A stretch of 64,000 nt of DNA from Flavonifractor sp. An82 (GTDB lineage Bacteria > Bacillota > Clostridia > Oscillospirales > Oscillospiraceae): assembly GCF_002159265.1 (NCBI RefSeq), contig NZ_NFHG01000011.1, positions 42,595 through 106,594 of the forward strand, given 5' to 3'. Within the stretch, counting starts at the first letter, position 1. Each line of letters begins with the position of its first letter. Position numbers and translations under genes: made by a program. Shown here one piece after another: positions 8,456 through 17,505 of this stretch. The notes below the pieces were generated by a model, which worked only from the letters and a program-made list of their open reading frames with translations, had not been told where the DNA came from and did not search any database.

Positions 8456-8863
8456 TCAGTTCGCACCTTTTTGATAGTCGACGGCGTCCTCGAAGGAGAT
8501 CCTGCCTCGGGTCTCCTTGACCTCGCGGACGCACCTCCCCCGGAGTTCCCGGAGATCCTCGTCCGTGAGCTCCATGCCCGCCGCCAGGATATTCATCATC
8601 ATATCCATCTCCACAGCCAGTTTGAACAGCAGGCGGCAGATCCGATCCTCGCTGGCCTGCACGGTAGCGCGAATGGCGGAGAGCAGTACCGGCGGCAGGG
8701 CGGAGAAGGTATCCTGGGCGGTCAGGTGTTCACAGTAGAACTGGAGCGCTTTTTCCACGAATTCATTTTGACTTCTGCAGTTGGAGAGGGGCATAGCCGC
8801 AGCAATTTTCTGCTCCGTCTCCGGTGAGATCCGGGTGTGGATTCGTGTCTTTTCTTCTGTCAT
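8456..8863 (-). CDS. Ribbon-helix-helix-like accessory protein of the relaxase
   Basis: The 135-residue protein starts at ATG 8863 with GGAGGTTTGACT. The N-terminal part fits a ribbon-helix-helix DNA-binding fold: TRIHTRISPETEQKIAAAMP, then SQNEFVEKALQFYCEHL. A second helical domain has a Met-rich stretch (VEMDMMMNILAAGME) and ends FEDAVDYQKGAN. Position next to the relaxase, apart from the inserted toxin-antitoxin pair, suggests a MobC-like role at oriT. The long non-coding tract directly upstream is the best candidate for that oriT. No biochemical motif proves it. Confidence 0.7.
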   Translation of the reverse strand: MTEEKTRIHTRISPETEQKIAAAMPLSNCRSQNEFVEKALQFYCEHLTAQDTFSALPPVLLSAIRATVQASEDRICRLLFKLAVEMDMMMNILAAGMELTDEDLRELRGRCVREVKETRGRISFEDAVDYQKGAN

Positions 8864-9390
8864 AGTCAAACCTCCAAAAATCTCGATTTCAAGGTGAAGG
8901 AGCCACATCTGAGCCAGCCAAAACGCCGGAACAACGGTGGATTCCGGCTGGATTGGAGCCGGAACAGGAGCCTTCTCCCCAAAAGTGGAGCCACAGCATA
9001 TTTTGAAAACGTGCTGAAAAGTGGTGGCCTTTGCTTGAAAACCGTATCCCCGGCCCGCATTGCGGGACGGTGTGAAAGGCGGTGGAGCCACCGCTTTATC
9101 CAGCACCTTTTTCGTCCCCCCGGTTCACGTTGTTGTAGGCTCCATATCTCTCACTTCGCCGCAGGCGGCAAAGCTCGTTCCTTCCGCCGCACCGTCTCTC
9201 CACCCCTGAGCACTTCGCTGGGTCAGAGGGCGGTTTTGCGAAACAGCGGGCGCACGGCCTCAACACGCCTCTGCAGAGGGCGGGGAGGGGTACGGATGCC
9301 ACCCCGCCATCAAAAGGGCGACACGGGGCGGCACAGGGGCAACAACGGGGAGAAACGCAGGAGCCGCCCATCGAGGGCGACTCCCACCAG
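8864..9390. other. Non-coding tract, candidate oriT region of element L
   Basis: About 530 bases without a convincing gene. Two compact inverted repeats are visible: CCCGC-ATT-GCGGG near 9054-9066 and GCGGTGG-AG-CCACCGC near 9079-9095. Position beside the RHH accessory gene and near the relaxase makes it a candidate transfer origin, but no nick consensus is recognised. Confidence 0.4.
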
Positions 9391-10830
9391 CTACATCTGA
9401 GGCCCCTGTTCCATGGACGACTCCTCTGAGCACAGCTCCTGTCGGTAGTTATCCAGGGACATCCCGGCCTGCGATTGGCAGTAGCCCTCCATCTTCTCCC
9501 GGAGCTGTTCCCGATCCGAGGCGGTCAAGGGATAGGAAAACTCGAACTCGTTCCCGTCACCGCAGACAAGCACGACGGTCAGTGACTGCTCCGGCCCGCC
9601 CGTCTCCAGGTCATAGTTGGCGTAGACGTTGAGCCAGTCGCCATTGGAATCTGAGGTCACATTGGTCCCAAACACTGCGTCCGGGTCGAAGGTGACCGGC
9701 ATGTAGAAGGACAGCGTTCCGTCGTACTCGGAGATGTCGCCTTCGAAGGAGACCTGCCGCAGATCCAACCGCTGGCTCCCGCCATCCAGCTTGGGCGGCG
9801 TCCCGGCCTCCTGCCGATACCGTTCCGCATAGAGATCGTTCAGCGTTTTCCTGTACTGTTTCTGGCAATGCTCCTCCAGCTCGGTCCTCAAAAGTTCCCG
9901 CTCCGACGGAGAAAGAACGTAGGTGAAAGACTTCTCCCATGCGCCGTCTTTTCGGTGCAGCGTGAGATCCAAGTGATCCCGCACCTCCTGCCGGGCCACA
10001 TCGTAGCTGACGTAGATGTCGAGCCAGCTGCCGGTCTTGGCGCATTTTACCTCTGGACCGAACACCTCCATCTGCACCGTGTCGCTGGAGCAGTCCACCT
10101 GAAAATCCAGCAGCCGCCCCATACGGTTGGCTGGCTCTGTGAACAGAAGGTCTCCCGGCTGGAGGTCCCGCAGAGCCTTCAGAGGGACGCCGAGATCCCG
10201 GTCAGTCAGCTCTTTTCCCTCCAGCCGGGACACAAATTTCCGCCAACGCTCCTCCTGAGAGCTGTGCTCCTTGCGGAACGCTTGGTAGGCAGCGGTGCTT
10301 ACATCCTGGAACCGATAGCTTTTCCAGCCGTCCAGAATGTGGACGGCTGAGAACACTTTTTTGTCAAAGTCCAGCTCGAATACGCCGGCGATACGCCCTG
10401 TGTTCTCCAGCCGCTCCTGTGTCAGCTCATTAAACCGCTCCAGAGAAATTTCATAACCTCCATAGATTTTTCGGGCAAAGGCGTCGGTGCCACCATCTCC
10501 CTCCTGCAGGCACTTACGCAGGAGCCGGGCCACATCCAGAAACTCTTTCGGATATTCGGTTGCCAGACAGCGGCTTTTCCCTCCATCCCATAGGCGGAAT
10601 ACAGAGAAAACTTTCCGTGCCTCGGCCTCTCGCAGTTCCTCCTGCCGCTCCTGTTTGATGCAGGACTCGATCTCCCGAACTTGGTCTGCTGGCACCATCT
10701 CCCGGTACAAATCTACCAGGTAGTCCTGCAGATACTTTTCGATGTTGGTGCCCTGCTCCTCCAGAGCCGCTTCCAGTGCATCCCAGCGGCGTTCGTCCAG
10801 CCACACCTCGGCAGAATAGGAATTGCCCAT
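9391..10830 (-). CDS. Hypothetical element protein with DUF6103-like N terminus and repeated C-terminal domain
   Basis: The 479-residue protein starts at ATG 10830 within TGATG, overlapping the stop of the upstream gene, with AGGTGGAG as ribosome site. Residues 1-55 (SAEVWLDERRWDALEAALEE, then IEKYLQDYLVDLYREMVP) resemble the short DUF6103 protein encoded next to it. The C-terminal half holds two related blocks: one with GSWLDIYVSYDV near 265, one with GDWLNVYANYDL near 410. Each is followed by an LTASDREQL or LSPSERELL helix. The copies suggest an internal duplication. Function is unknown; it belongs to the transfer operon. Confidence 0.7.
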   Translation of the reverse strand: MGNSYSAEVWLDERRWDALEAALEEQGTNIEKYLQDYLVDLYREMVPADQVREIESCIKQERQEELREAEARKVFSVFRLWDGGKSRCLATEYPKEFLDVARLLRKCLQEGDGGTDAFARKIYGGYEISLERFNELTQERLENTGRIAGVFELDFDKKVFSAVHILDGWKSYRFQDVSTAAYQAFRKEHSSQEERWRKFVSRLEGKELTDRDLGVPLKALRDLQPGDLLFTEPANRMGRLLDFQVDCSSDTVQMEVFGPEVKCAKTGSWLDIYVSYDVARQEVRDHLDLTLHRKDGAWEKSFTYVLSPSERELLRTELEEHCQKQYRKTLNDLYAERYRQEAGTPPKLDGGSQRLDLRQVSFEGDISEYDGTLSFYMPVTFDPDAVFGTNVTSDSNGDWLNVYANYDLETGGPEQSLTVVLVCGDGNEFEFSYPLTASDREQLREKMEGYCQSQAGMSLDNYRQELCSEESSMEQGPQM

Positions 10831-11081
10831 CACTCCACCTCCTCTGCCTGAATCGGCTCAGTCGTGCGGGCGAGTTTGCCAGACTTGGGACGGGCTGGCT
10901 CCTCGGAACTCTCCCGGCTTTCGATGTACTCCCTGGTCTGGGAAGGCACATATTTTTTATAGAGCCGCGCCATAAAATCATCTAACTCCGCCTCCAGAGA
11001 GGTGCCGCTCTTGCCCATGTAGAACTGGATTGCTCTGAGTTTTTCCTGTTCAACAGCCACTGAGATCGTTGCTTTTTTCAT
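10830..11081 (-). CDS. DUF6103-like small protein
   Basis: An 83-residue protein starting at ATG 11081 (MKKATISVAVEQEKLRAIQF) with AGGAGGATGACAAA upstream. The pattern beta strand - helix - helix (TSLEAELDDFMARLYKKYVP, then SQTREYIESRES) is ribbon-helix-helix-like. It is known to me as DUF6103, found in many Clostridia conjugative elements. It is coupled to the next gene by a TGATG overlap and shares its N-terminal motif with it, so both may bind the same DNA or partner. The tail is charged and low in complexity. Confidence 0.75.
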   Translation of the reverse strand: MKKATISVAVEQEKLRAIQFYMGKSGTSLEAELDDFMARLYKKYVPSQTREYIESRESSEEPARPKSGKLARTTEPIQAEEVE

Positions 11082-11085
11082 TTTG

Positions 11086-12168
11086 TCATCCTCCTGACGT
11101 CGGTAAATAATATCTTGGATTTGTCCGCTCCCCGTTGACACGCACCTCAAAGTGGAGGTGGGGCCCTGTGGACCGCCCGGTGGAACCGGAGAGAGAAATG
11201 ATGTCTCCGGCCTCTACCGTCTGACCCACCTGGGCCAGCAGTTGTGAGTTGTGGCCATACAAGGTGGAGAGACCATTCCCGTGGTCGATCATCACATAGT
11301 AGCCGTAGCTGCTGCTGTACTGGGACACAGTGACGGTGCCGGGCAATGCGGCCCGGATGGGCGTGCCCGTAGGCACCGCCAGATCCATGCCGGTGTGTCC
11401 TCTGGTCTCGCCGGTAAACGGGTCGCTGCGGTAGCCGAACTCCGAGGTCACCACCGACTCCCAGCCAGCCCCGATGGGGGAGCAGAACCCGTCCACCCCA
11501 ATAAACGGCACGTCCGCTCCTGGAAACCAGCCGCCGCTGGATCCGCTGGGGGAGCCGTAGACGATTAGGTTGTAGATGTTGTCAGCGTTTGCCTGGTGGC
11601 TTGGAGTGGCCGTGACTCCCGTCGCCTCGCCGATCCGCTCGTAGATTTGGGACAGGTCATCCACCAAGTGCGGGATCTGATAGGTCTCCTCGACTTCCAC
11701 TTCGTTGCCCTCTTGGTCTGTGTCAATGACCGTCCGGACCCCTTCTGTGTAGGTCACAAAGCAGTCCACAAAAGATTGCAGTCCCACCTCGTCCGGCTGC
11801 TGGGCGCCGAAATACAGAACATAAAAAATGGCCTTGACCCGATTTGCGTCAAGGCTTTCCCCATCTTCCAGCAAGCTGTTGATCTCCTCCACCATGCTGT
11901 CCAGCGTGCTGAAACTCTCCCGCATCTCCAGCACATACTGCCGGTACTCCGGGGCGACTTCACTGGAGATGGTCCCGCCGCGGAAGCACAGCTCCACGGT
12001 GGAAACATTCTGCTGGGAGGTGGCGGAGAAGATAGAACAGATCAGGGCCACGATCACAATGATGGGGGAAAGGATGGCCACCAGTACCCAGCCGATCTTC
12101 TTCCGAGTTCTCTCGTCTGTCAGAGCAAGAATGGCCGCTTTGATCGCGGCAGCAACGCCGACGCTCAT
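11086..12168 (-). CDS. M23-family peptidase of the transfer apparatus
   Basis: The 360-residue protein has a short cytoplasmic start, one membrane helix (about 26-48, VLVAILSPIIVIVALICSIF), a helical linker, and a C-terminal LytM/M23 zinc peptidase domain. The domain shows GHTGMDLAV, SYGYYVMIDHGNGLSTLYGH and HLHFEVRVNG, which hold the zinc and catalytic histidines. Such enzymes open peptidoglycan for the conjugation channel. ATG 12168 overlaps the stop of an 18-codon frame (ATGA). In intact elements VirB4 and VirB6 normally precede it; here they are missing, which points to a deletion just upstream. Confidence 0.92.
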   Translation of the reverse strand: MSVGVAAAIKAAILALTDERTRKKIGWVLVAILSPIIVIVALICSIFSATSQQNVSTVELCFRGGTISSEVAPEYRQYVLEMRESFSTLDSMVEEINSLLEDGESLDANRVKAIFYVLYFGAQQPDEVGLQSFVDCFVTYTEGVRTVIDTDQEGNEVEVEETYQIPHLVDDLSQIYERIGEATGVTATPSHQANADNIYNLIVYGSPSGSSGGWFPGADVPFIGVDGFCSPIGAGWESVVTSEFGYRSDPFTGETRGHTGMDLAVPTGTPIRAALPGTVTVSQYSSSYGYYVMIDHGNGLSTLYGHNSQLLAQVGQTVEAGDIISLSGSTGRSTGPHLHFEVRVNGERTNPRYYLPTSGG

Positions 12169-12221
12169 AGGCGCATGTCCCCCGTAGACGGCCCCATGTG
12201 TTCCAGAAAAATACTATCCAT
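12165..12221 (-). CDS. 18-residue frame upstream of the M23 gene, possible remnant or leader
   Basis: ATG 12221 has GGAAGGAG upstream and encodes MDSIFLEHMGPSTGDMRL. Its TGA overlaps the ATG of the peptidase gene, the usual spacing for coupled genes. It may be the tail of a deleted transfer gene or a leader that couples translation. No family is recognised. Confidence 0.4.
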   Translation of the reverse strand: MDSIFLEHMGPSTGDMRL

Positions 12222-12276
12222 AAAGCTGAATCACTCCTTCCTGATAACACATTTACATATTGAGAAAAATATGTTA

Positions 12277-12828
12277 TCATAGGGAGGAAAGTTCCTCCGG
12301 GGAGAGTTCCCCAACTACCCGGCATTCCGCCACGCCCCAGAGTTGGCCGTTGCGTTCCTCTGCGTTGAACTCCGCGGACCGCACTTTGACATTCAGGCTG
12401 TCCTGTTTATCGTACCAGCGCATAACGCCCCGTTCTTTCTCCTCCGGCATCCGGTTTCTGACCAGGGCGCCCCGGATATGGTCCTCGTAGTCCAGCAGCG
12501 TCCGGCCATCCCACTCCTCGCCCTCCTCGGACGTATCGCCCCACTCGTCCCGCGGGTAAAAGTCGGCGGTCAGGGGCAAATACAACTTGAGAAGAGTTGG
12601 CTCCGGCGGCTGGACGGAAAATCGATCCTCCCCGATGGCCACCCCCAACTCCCGGCCGTTGTCCCATTTCACGTGGAAGGTGCCCAGATCATCGATATGA
12701 TCCAACGTCCCCATGGAACCTTCCGGGAGGGGATGGGGATCGTCCGCCATTTCAATCAATCGAATCCGGCTGCCCTTGGGATACTGCTCCCGCATGAACT
12801 CCAGCCACTCTCTCGGTACTTCTCGCAC
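12277..12828 (-). CDS. DUF4314-domain protein
   Basis: The 183-residue protein starts at GTG 12828 with GGGAGGAATGTGAA. Residues 8-75 fit DUF4314, a small SH3-like fold: [20 protein letters not shown], then [20 protein letters not shown] and [12 protein letters not shown] second domain ([31 protein letters not shown]) resembles parts of other proteins in this operon; I recall it as DUF6329, not certain. Genes like this are carried by many Firmicutes conjugative elements, with no known role. It overlaps its upstream neighbour closely, so it is in the same operon. Confidence 0.72.
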   Translation of the reverse strand: MREVPREWLEFMREQYPKGSRIRLIEMADDPHPLPEGSMGTLDHIDDLGTFHVKWDNGRELGVAIGEDRFSVQPPEPTLLKLYLPLTADFYPRDEWGDTSEEGEEWDGRTLLDYEDHIRGALVRNRMPEEKERGVMRWYDKQDSLNVKVRSAEFNAEERNGQLWGVAECRVVGELSPEELSSL

Positions 12829-12829
12829 T

Positions 12830-13849
12830 TCACATTCCTCCCATCGTTATGTCCTCTTGGGGCGCTGTCTGTTTCAGCTCCTGCCGGATAGTCTCCGCTG
12901 CATCGGAAATGGCCGGGTCATCCCGGAAACTCTCCAGCCTGCGGTAGTCCTCAAAGAACTGCTGTTCTCCATCACAAAATCGAACCAGATCCACTGTGGC
13001 GATGCTATCCTTGGTGACGCCCAGCCTTTTCTCAGGCCGGTCGCTGTCTTGGTAGAGCTGTATCGCCCCATCCAGTGTCAAAGCCCTGTGGCTCTGCTCC
13101 TTCGAAGTGTTGCAGTCAGTCATCACGAACCAGGAATAGGTGTGAGGCTTGCTGGGGTCCGCAGCATCCCGCAGGGCCTGCTTTCCGGCCTCAGTGAGAC
13201 CATAGTTGCAGGTGCGGCGGGGGTTCTCCTCGCCGGCAACATCCAGAAGAATGTCGTCTACCGCTTTTTTCACCGCTGGATCGTCTGTCAGGGTCTCGTA
13301 CCGGAAGCCGGTGGTGTTTCGGTAGGGCAGTTCTTCTCGAATAGTCTGGAGATACCGCTGGGGATCACAAAATTCCTGCTGCTCGCCGCTGGCATAGGTC
13401 ACTCGGCCCACCAGTTTCTCCTGTCTGGCCATCTCCTGCTGGCGTAGGTCGTAGCAATACAGATACCCTTGATAATCCCCTGGTCTTGGGGTACACCGCA
13501 GGCAAAATCGGTAACGTTCTGTCTCCGCAACAAACCCGTAGACGCGGTCGTTTTCTGAGATCTCACCTCCGTTGTGCCAGCAATAGGTGTTCATGGCTGC
13601 CAAGTTCTTCAGCGGACCGCTTTGCCGCATAGCATCCACAAATTCCTGCAGAGCTTCCTTGAACTCTGGGGTGTTGAATCGGTCTTCGTTGTGGGGCCAC
13701 CAAGTGTGGTGGAATCCCTTCCCGCCGGAGCCGAAGTCCATGCGGAGGTGGCCCACAGTGCCCAGTACCTCGTCCCGCTCATCGTTGGAATAGAAAAGGC
13801 CCGCCTCCTCACGGGATGCAGGCCTTAAAGGGAACTTTTGATCTTTCAT
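12830..13849 (-). CDS. Hypothetical element protein with YodL-like C-terminal part
   Basis: The 339-residue protein begins [20 protein letters not shown], with GAGGAAAGC before ATG 13849. The N-terminal block ([20 protein letters not shown], then [20 protein letters not shown]) recurs in polyvalent-type element proteins. The C-terminal part ([30 protein letters not shown]) resembles the YodL/LPD16 family by eye. No catalytic motif is seen. It is soluble, lies in the leftward operon and precedes the DUF4314 gene by one base. Function unknown. Confidence 0.65.
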   Translation of the reverse strand: MKDQKFPLRPASREEAGLFYSNDERDEVLGTVGHLRMDFGSGGKGFHHTWWPHNEDRFNTPEFKEALQEFVDAMRQSGPLKNLAAMNTYCWHNGGEISENDRVYGFVAETERYRFCLRCTPRPGDYQGYLYCYDLRQQEMARQEKLVGRVTYASGEQQEFCDPQRYLQTIREELPYRNTTGFRYETLTDDPAVKKAVDDILLDVAGEENPRRTCNYGLTEAGKQALRDAADPSKPHTYSWFVMTDCNTSKEQSHRALTLDGAIQLYQDSDRPEKRLGVTKDSIATVDLVRFCDGEQQFFEDYRRLESFRDDPAISDAAETIRQELKQTAPQEDITMGGM

Positions 13850-13888
13850 TTGCTTTCCTCACTTTTCTGATTGCTGCCTGCGGTGCGC

Positions 13889-14452
13889 TCACATGGACAG
13901 GGAGATGGAATCTGCCTTTGTCTGCTCAGAAGCTTCCGGCTGTGTCTCCCTTTGCGCCGGTGTTTCCTGCAGATCCTCCAGCTCTGCGGCCCAGCAACTC
14001 AGGCCGGTCACAGTGCCATCCAGATTCTGCATGATCTGCTGCCGGATAGCTGTGAATGTTTCCTGCCCGCTTGTCAAATTCAGCTCACCCTGTACTCTGC
14101 TGCTGTAAGATTCGAATCGTTCCAGCAGCTCGACGGCTTGATCCATGATTTGATAGATTTCACTCTGGCCGTCCTTGGCATCCTGCGATGGCTCGGCGGT
14201 TATGCGCTGGGGCGGGTCCTTCTGGTAGGCACCCCACCCGGCCTTTTGATAGTGAGAGCCCGGTTCCTCCATCATGCTGCGGAGGGAATACCAGACATTG
14301 CCGTAGTCGATACGCCCCTCCAGCACCGTCCCTTCCGCCTGGCTGCGGATATGCTGCACGATCTCAGCATAGGAATGGGGCTGGCCATCTGCCAGCAGCG
14401 CCTTGGCTGCCTCTATTTGAAATTCCTTCTTGCTTGTAATCTCATACTTCAT
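13889..14452 (-). CDS. Hypothetical protein with winged-helix-like N terminus
   Basis: A 187-residue protein from ATG 14452 (MKYEITSKKEFQIEAAKALL) with GAAGGAGG upstream. Residues 1-80 look like a winged-helix module (HSYAEIVQHIRSQAEG, YGNVWYSLRSMMEE, HYQKAGWGAY). The rest is helical and polar (QIMDQAVELLERFESYSSRV) with an acidic, Gln-rich tail. I do not recognise the family. It belongs to the accessory part of the leftward operon. Confidence 0.6.
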   Translation of the reverse strand: MKYEITSKKEFQIEAAKALLADGQPHSYAEIVQHIRSQAEGTVLEGRIDYGNVWYSLRSMMEEPGSHYQKAGWGAYQKDPPQRITAEPSQDAKDGQSEIYQIMDQAVELLERFESYSSRVQGELNLTSGQETFTAIRQQIMQNLDGTVTGLSCWAAELEDLQETPAQRETQPEASEQTKADSISLSM

Positions 14453-14534
14453 CTTGTCTGCCTCCTTCTCGTTTTGTAACCACAACCAATACCACAACTC
14501 GCGGGGAAAGTCTACTGCAAACTACAGGGAAAAA

Positions 14535-15272
14535 TCAGGTCATCTGCATCTCCATCTCTGGTTTCGGAGACTCCATGATCTGCTCCAGGTATTTGGGATC
14601 CACTACGACTTCTGATTCTTTCCTGCCGTTGAAAAAGGCAAGAATGTGTTCCTTTGAAATCTGAGCCTCATAGACGGTGCCCTCCTCACCAAAGCGGTGG
14701 GCAAACCACTCTGCCGTATCCCGGTCCAACGTCCAGGACAGTGCTTTGATGTTTTTGGCATTATAGGAAGTCACACCGCGGTAGACGGTCACAGGATCCT
14801 CCAGCGACTGATAAACTGCGTACTCCTCCTCGTCCATCAGAAGTTCCGGCGGGACAGAATGGAATAGAGCCAGCAGTTCTCTTTTGCTCACATTGCGGTC
14901 TTGGTTTGGGCACTCCTCCAAAATCCACGCATGAGCCAGCAATTGGCCCAGATCCTCCTGTGAGAGGACTGGGGCAGAAAATTTGAGAAAAGTCAGATAA
15001 TAGGGCTTGTTAAGGAGGAAAAATACCTGACAGGCGTTTTTAGCACTGTCGATCTGTTTGCCCACCATCTCCTTCCATTTGGCATAGTCTTCTTTGTTGT
15101 TGAGCAAGTCGACCACAGTGATATTGCCATCCTCATTTTGAGCAGCGGTAACCCCGGTACTTGTAAACGGGTGGCTGACGATAGCTGGTGAAAATGAAGT
15201 TTCTGCGATTGGCATATCAAGGAGTACATGGGCGATCATCTTCACCTTGGGAAGATCGGTTTCCTTCCGCAT
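14535..15272 (-). CDS. Putative ADP-ribosyltransferase-fold protein
   Basis: The 245-residue protein starts at ATG 15272, overlapping the stop of the ArdA-like gene (TGATG). The C-terminal 90 residues carry the three signature elements of the R-S-E class of ADP-ribosyltransferases in order: Arg in VTVYRGVTSYN, a Ser-x-Thr strand in ALSWTLDRDTAEWFAHRF, and an E-x-E in GRKESEVVVDP. The same order is seen in phage-encoded enzymes that modify host proteins on DNA entry. The N-terminal part is unassigned. Activity is inferred from motifs only. Confidence 0.6.
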   Translation of the reverse strand: MRKETDLPKVKMIAHVLLDMPIAETSFSPAIVSHPFTSTGVTAAQNEDGNITVVDLLNNKEDYAKWKEMVGKQIDSAKNACQVFFLLNKPYYLTFLKFSAPVLSQEDLGQLLAHAWILEECPNQDRNVSKRELLALFHSVPPELLMDEEEYAVYQSLEDPVTVYRGVTSYNAKNIKALSWTLDRDTAEWFAHRFGEEGTVYEAQISKEHILAFFNGRKESEVVVDPKYLEQIMESPKPEMEMQMT

Positions 15273-16480
15273 CAGGAGAGTCCCCCCATCCCCATGGACT
15301 CATCCTGCTCTCGCTGGTATTGTTCCGCGGGCTCCTTCCGCATCAGCTCATCCAGTGACAAAGTTCCCTGATAGGCAATGTAGCCCCGCTCTGTGAAGAT
15401 TCCCTGTTCTTGCTGGATGCGTTGCTGGCCGTACTTCTCATAGTCATAAAAGGCGTCCAGATTGCTGTCGTAGTCGAAATGGCCGGAGTCCTGGATCATA
15501 TATCTGCCGTACTCACCTGGCGTATGGACATTGGGGACGAAATCGAACAGGTCCAGATTCTCCGCCAGGCGGCGAATCTCAGCGGCGCTCTCCGGATTTG
15601 CATAGGCCACCACAGCCTCCAATTTGGCTCGATCTGCCTGCGCCAGCTTTGAGAGGGCGGCGCACATGGCATTGAGATCAAAGATGCTTTCCTGCTCCAA
15701 GGGACAGGCCGTTTCAACAGCGGCAGGCAAGTTGTTGATTTGGATCTCCAATGTTGCGAAATCCTCACTCTCCATTCCATCCCGCCAGAGCATCCGCTCG
15801 ATCTGGCGCTCTGATGTGGGCAGGTACAGCCAAACCGCCTCGCGGCTGTCGTCGCTGTCGTGGATGGACCTCAGTGAAACAGTCATCAGGCTCTCCTCAT
15901 ATAGATACTCCGGGAAGTTTCTTCCCTGATAGATCCGGCTGAGCTGCATCCCGTTGTCGTAGACGACGCCGTAGGGAGTGACGGTACCCTCATTTTCCGA
16001 GATCAGGAGCAGAGCGGTCTCCATACCATCCAGTTCCTCCAGCTCCTCCATGGAGACGCATCCGCCGTGGAGGTACATGTAGTGATCCCGGCCAATCTGC
16101 TCCAAGTCGGAAAAGTCCGTAATGACCGTGGCCTGCTGACAACAAAAGGTCAAATTGATGAGGTCGGTCATATCGGAGAGTCCCATTTTCGCTGCCATTC
16201 CTTGGAACTGAACCAGCTCCCCGTCAGAAAAACTGTCCAGCCGCTTGACCAAGTAGTCCAGCTCGTCCACATTGATTCTGTGCCCCTCCAGGCATTTCAG
16301 ACTGGGAACGCAGCCTTCGATCTCCTCCACCATACAATCCTTTGCCCGCGGGTCTCCGATATCCAGCGCCTCCAGCATCTTGATCGTGTCGTTGTATTGA
16401 TCCTGCGGGATGGGGAAGGGGATAGTGACCAGGCCATATTCCAAGTGATCAGCGTTATACAAAGCCGCTTTGATCCTCAT
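15272..16480 (-). CDS. ArdA-like antirestriction protein
   Basis: A 402-residue, strongly acidic protein. Blocks such as DELDYLVKRLDSFSDGELVQ, DLINLTFCCQQATVITDFSD and IGRDHYMYLHGGCVSMEELE are typical of the long ArdA-type proteins of Clostridia elements, which mimic DNA and block type I restriction enzymes. The region PNVHTPGEYGRYMIQDSG near 310-330 may be a second related module. ATG 16480 lies inside the end of the upstream gene (26-base overlap) with AGGAG. Early expression after entry would protect the incoming strand. Confidence 0.8.
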   Translation of the reverse strand: MRIKAALYNADHLEYGLVTIPFPIPQDQYNDTIKMLEALDIGDPRAKDCMVEEIEGCVPSLKCLEGHRINVDELDYLVKRLDSFSDGELVQFQGMAAKMGLSDMTDLINLTFCCQQATVITDFSDLEQIGRDHYMYLHGGCVSMEELEELDGMETALLLISENEGTVTPYGVVYDNGMQLSRIYQGRNFPEYLYEESLMTVSLRSIHDSDDSREAVWLYLPTSERQIERMLWRDGMESEDFATLEIQINNLPAAVETACPLEQESIFDLNAMCAALSKLAQADRAKLEAVVAYANPESAAEIRRLAENLDLFDFVPNVHTPGEYGRYMIQDSGHFDYDSNLDAFYDYEKYGQQRIQQEQGIFTERGYIAYQGTLSLDELMRKEPAEQYQREQDESMGMGGLS

Positions 16481-16736
16481 GCTCCAACTCCTTTTCGTTC
16501 AGTTTTTTTACTCTGGTGCGCATACAGTCATCCTCGCCGCCCCAACAGAGGAAACCGTGGGCGGGATAGGGGCAGCCCTCGCAGCGGGAGAACTGTCGGC
16601 ACACTGGTTTTTGTTCCGGCTCCGGGGCATAGCCGGGCGCATAGTTGATGTGGAGCAGCCATTTCTTCACACTACTCCACTTAGGAGGCGGTTGATTGAC
16701 CACCCCGACATAACTGTTCAGATTTTTGGGGTCCAC
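16455..16736 (-). CDS. Small cysteine-rich element protein
   Basis: The proposed start is GTG 16736 behind a strong GGAGGAGGTG, giving 93 residues. An upstream ATG at 16811 falls inside the terminator hairpin of the previous gene and is less likely. The C-terminal half has a Cys cluster, VCRQFSRCEGCPYPAHGFLC followed by WGGEDDC, which could bind zinc or an iron-sulfur cluster. A 46-residue CxxC protein in element B (62259-62399) has a similar CPYW core. Function unknown. The gene overlaps the ArdA-like gene. Confidence 0.6.
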   Translation of the reverse strand: MDPKNLNSYVGVVNQPPPKWSSVKKWLLHINYAPGYAPEPEQKPVCRQFSRCEGCPYPAHGFLCWGGEDDCMRTRVKKLNEKELEHEDQSGFV

Positions 16737-16776
16737 ACGGAGCACCTCCTCCACTTGCTTTTTCTGCTCTGAAAAC

Positions 16777-16825
16777 AAAAAAGCGGGGGCCGTATCTGCC
16801 TGATGGCACATGATACGGCCCCCGC
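16777..16825 (-). terminator. Strong terminator after the first operon gene
   Basis: Perfect 14-base arms (gcgggggccgtatc and its complement, about 16783-16796 and 16811-16824). On the minus strand the hairpin is followed by TTTTTTGTTTTC. It ends the 16843-17505 transcript and excludes the far-upstream ATG of the next gene. Confidence 0.9.
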
Positions 16826-16842
16826 CTTGTTCAGCGTAGGAT

Positions 16843-17505
16843 CTATAAATTCATTTGTGGTTCCTGACTCTGGACCTGCTCCAACCGGCTCTGGAGATCC
16901 GGGACGGTGTACTCGATCTTTGTTCTGGCCTCCTGGATGGCTTTTTGCTGCTTGTAGTCCAGCTCCGGGCCTTCCTCTAAGAAGTGATCTGTAGCGCGGT
17001 ACAGCTCCGTGAGCTCCTCCGGACTAAATAGCTGCGCTCTGGGGATCAGGCCGGAGCGGACAGCAAAGTCCTGCTTGGCGCTCTGGAAGTTATCTTCATA
17101 GTAGTGACCGTGGCTGACTCCAGTTCGGTCATAGTCCCAGATCCAGGTTACAAATTGATACCCCTGGCCATTTTCTCGCTCCTGGCCTGCCAGCACCGCG
17201 CCGCCGAAGTCTGCCAGCAGGCGGAAGTCCGCATGCAGGCCAGAGGCATGGAGCAGGGGGGCGTTTTGCATCGTTTCCACATAACTGTATACCTCGTCCG
17301 CATCCATGGCCACCTGATGGTACAATTCACTGGCCTCCTCGTTTTGACTACCGGCTGGCAGTAGGAAGACGTCGCTTGCCGGGGACACATAGAGAACCGG
17401 CTGGCTGTGGAGGAATACCTCCAGCCGCTTGTCCGCTATGACAGATGATTCGATTCCTCGCTCTTGCAAGCGGCGAGAAAGCTCCAAAAAATATTTTTCT
17501 CTCAC
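16843..17505 (-). CDS. Hypothetical element protein
   Basis: A 220-residue protein from GTG 17505 (VREKYFLELSRRLQERGIE) with GGAGG eight bases upstream; an in-frame TTG further up overlaps that site. Recognisable pieces are SSVIADKRLEVFLHSQPVLY, VSPASDVFLLPAG, and a central WIWDYDRTGVSHGHYY that looks like a structured core. It is soluble and acidic. Similar genes are common at the leading edge of Clostridia conjugative elements, but I know no function. A strong terminator follows, so it is separately controlled. Confidence 0.7.
   Translation of the reverse strand: MREKYFLELSRRLQERGIESSVIADKRLEVFLHSQPVLYVSPASDVFLLPAGSQNEEASELYHQVAMDADEVYSYVETMQNAPLLHASGLHADFRLLADFGGAVLAGQERENGQGYQFVTWIWDYDRTGVSHGHYYEDNFQSAKQDFAVRSGLIPRAQLFSPEELTELYRATDHFLEEGPELDYKQQKAIQEARTKIEYTVPDLQSRLEQVQSQEPQMNL

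Noticed and set aside
8837..9400. 187-codon plus-strand frame over the non-coding tract
   Set aside because: Product is low-complexity and Arg-rich, starts inside the RHH gene, and has no ribosome site.
16737..16811. Upstream ATG start for the Cys-rich gene
   Set aside because: The ATG at 16811 lies within the terminator hairpin of the preceding gene; GTG 16736 has a strong ribosome site.
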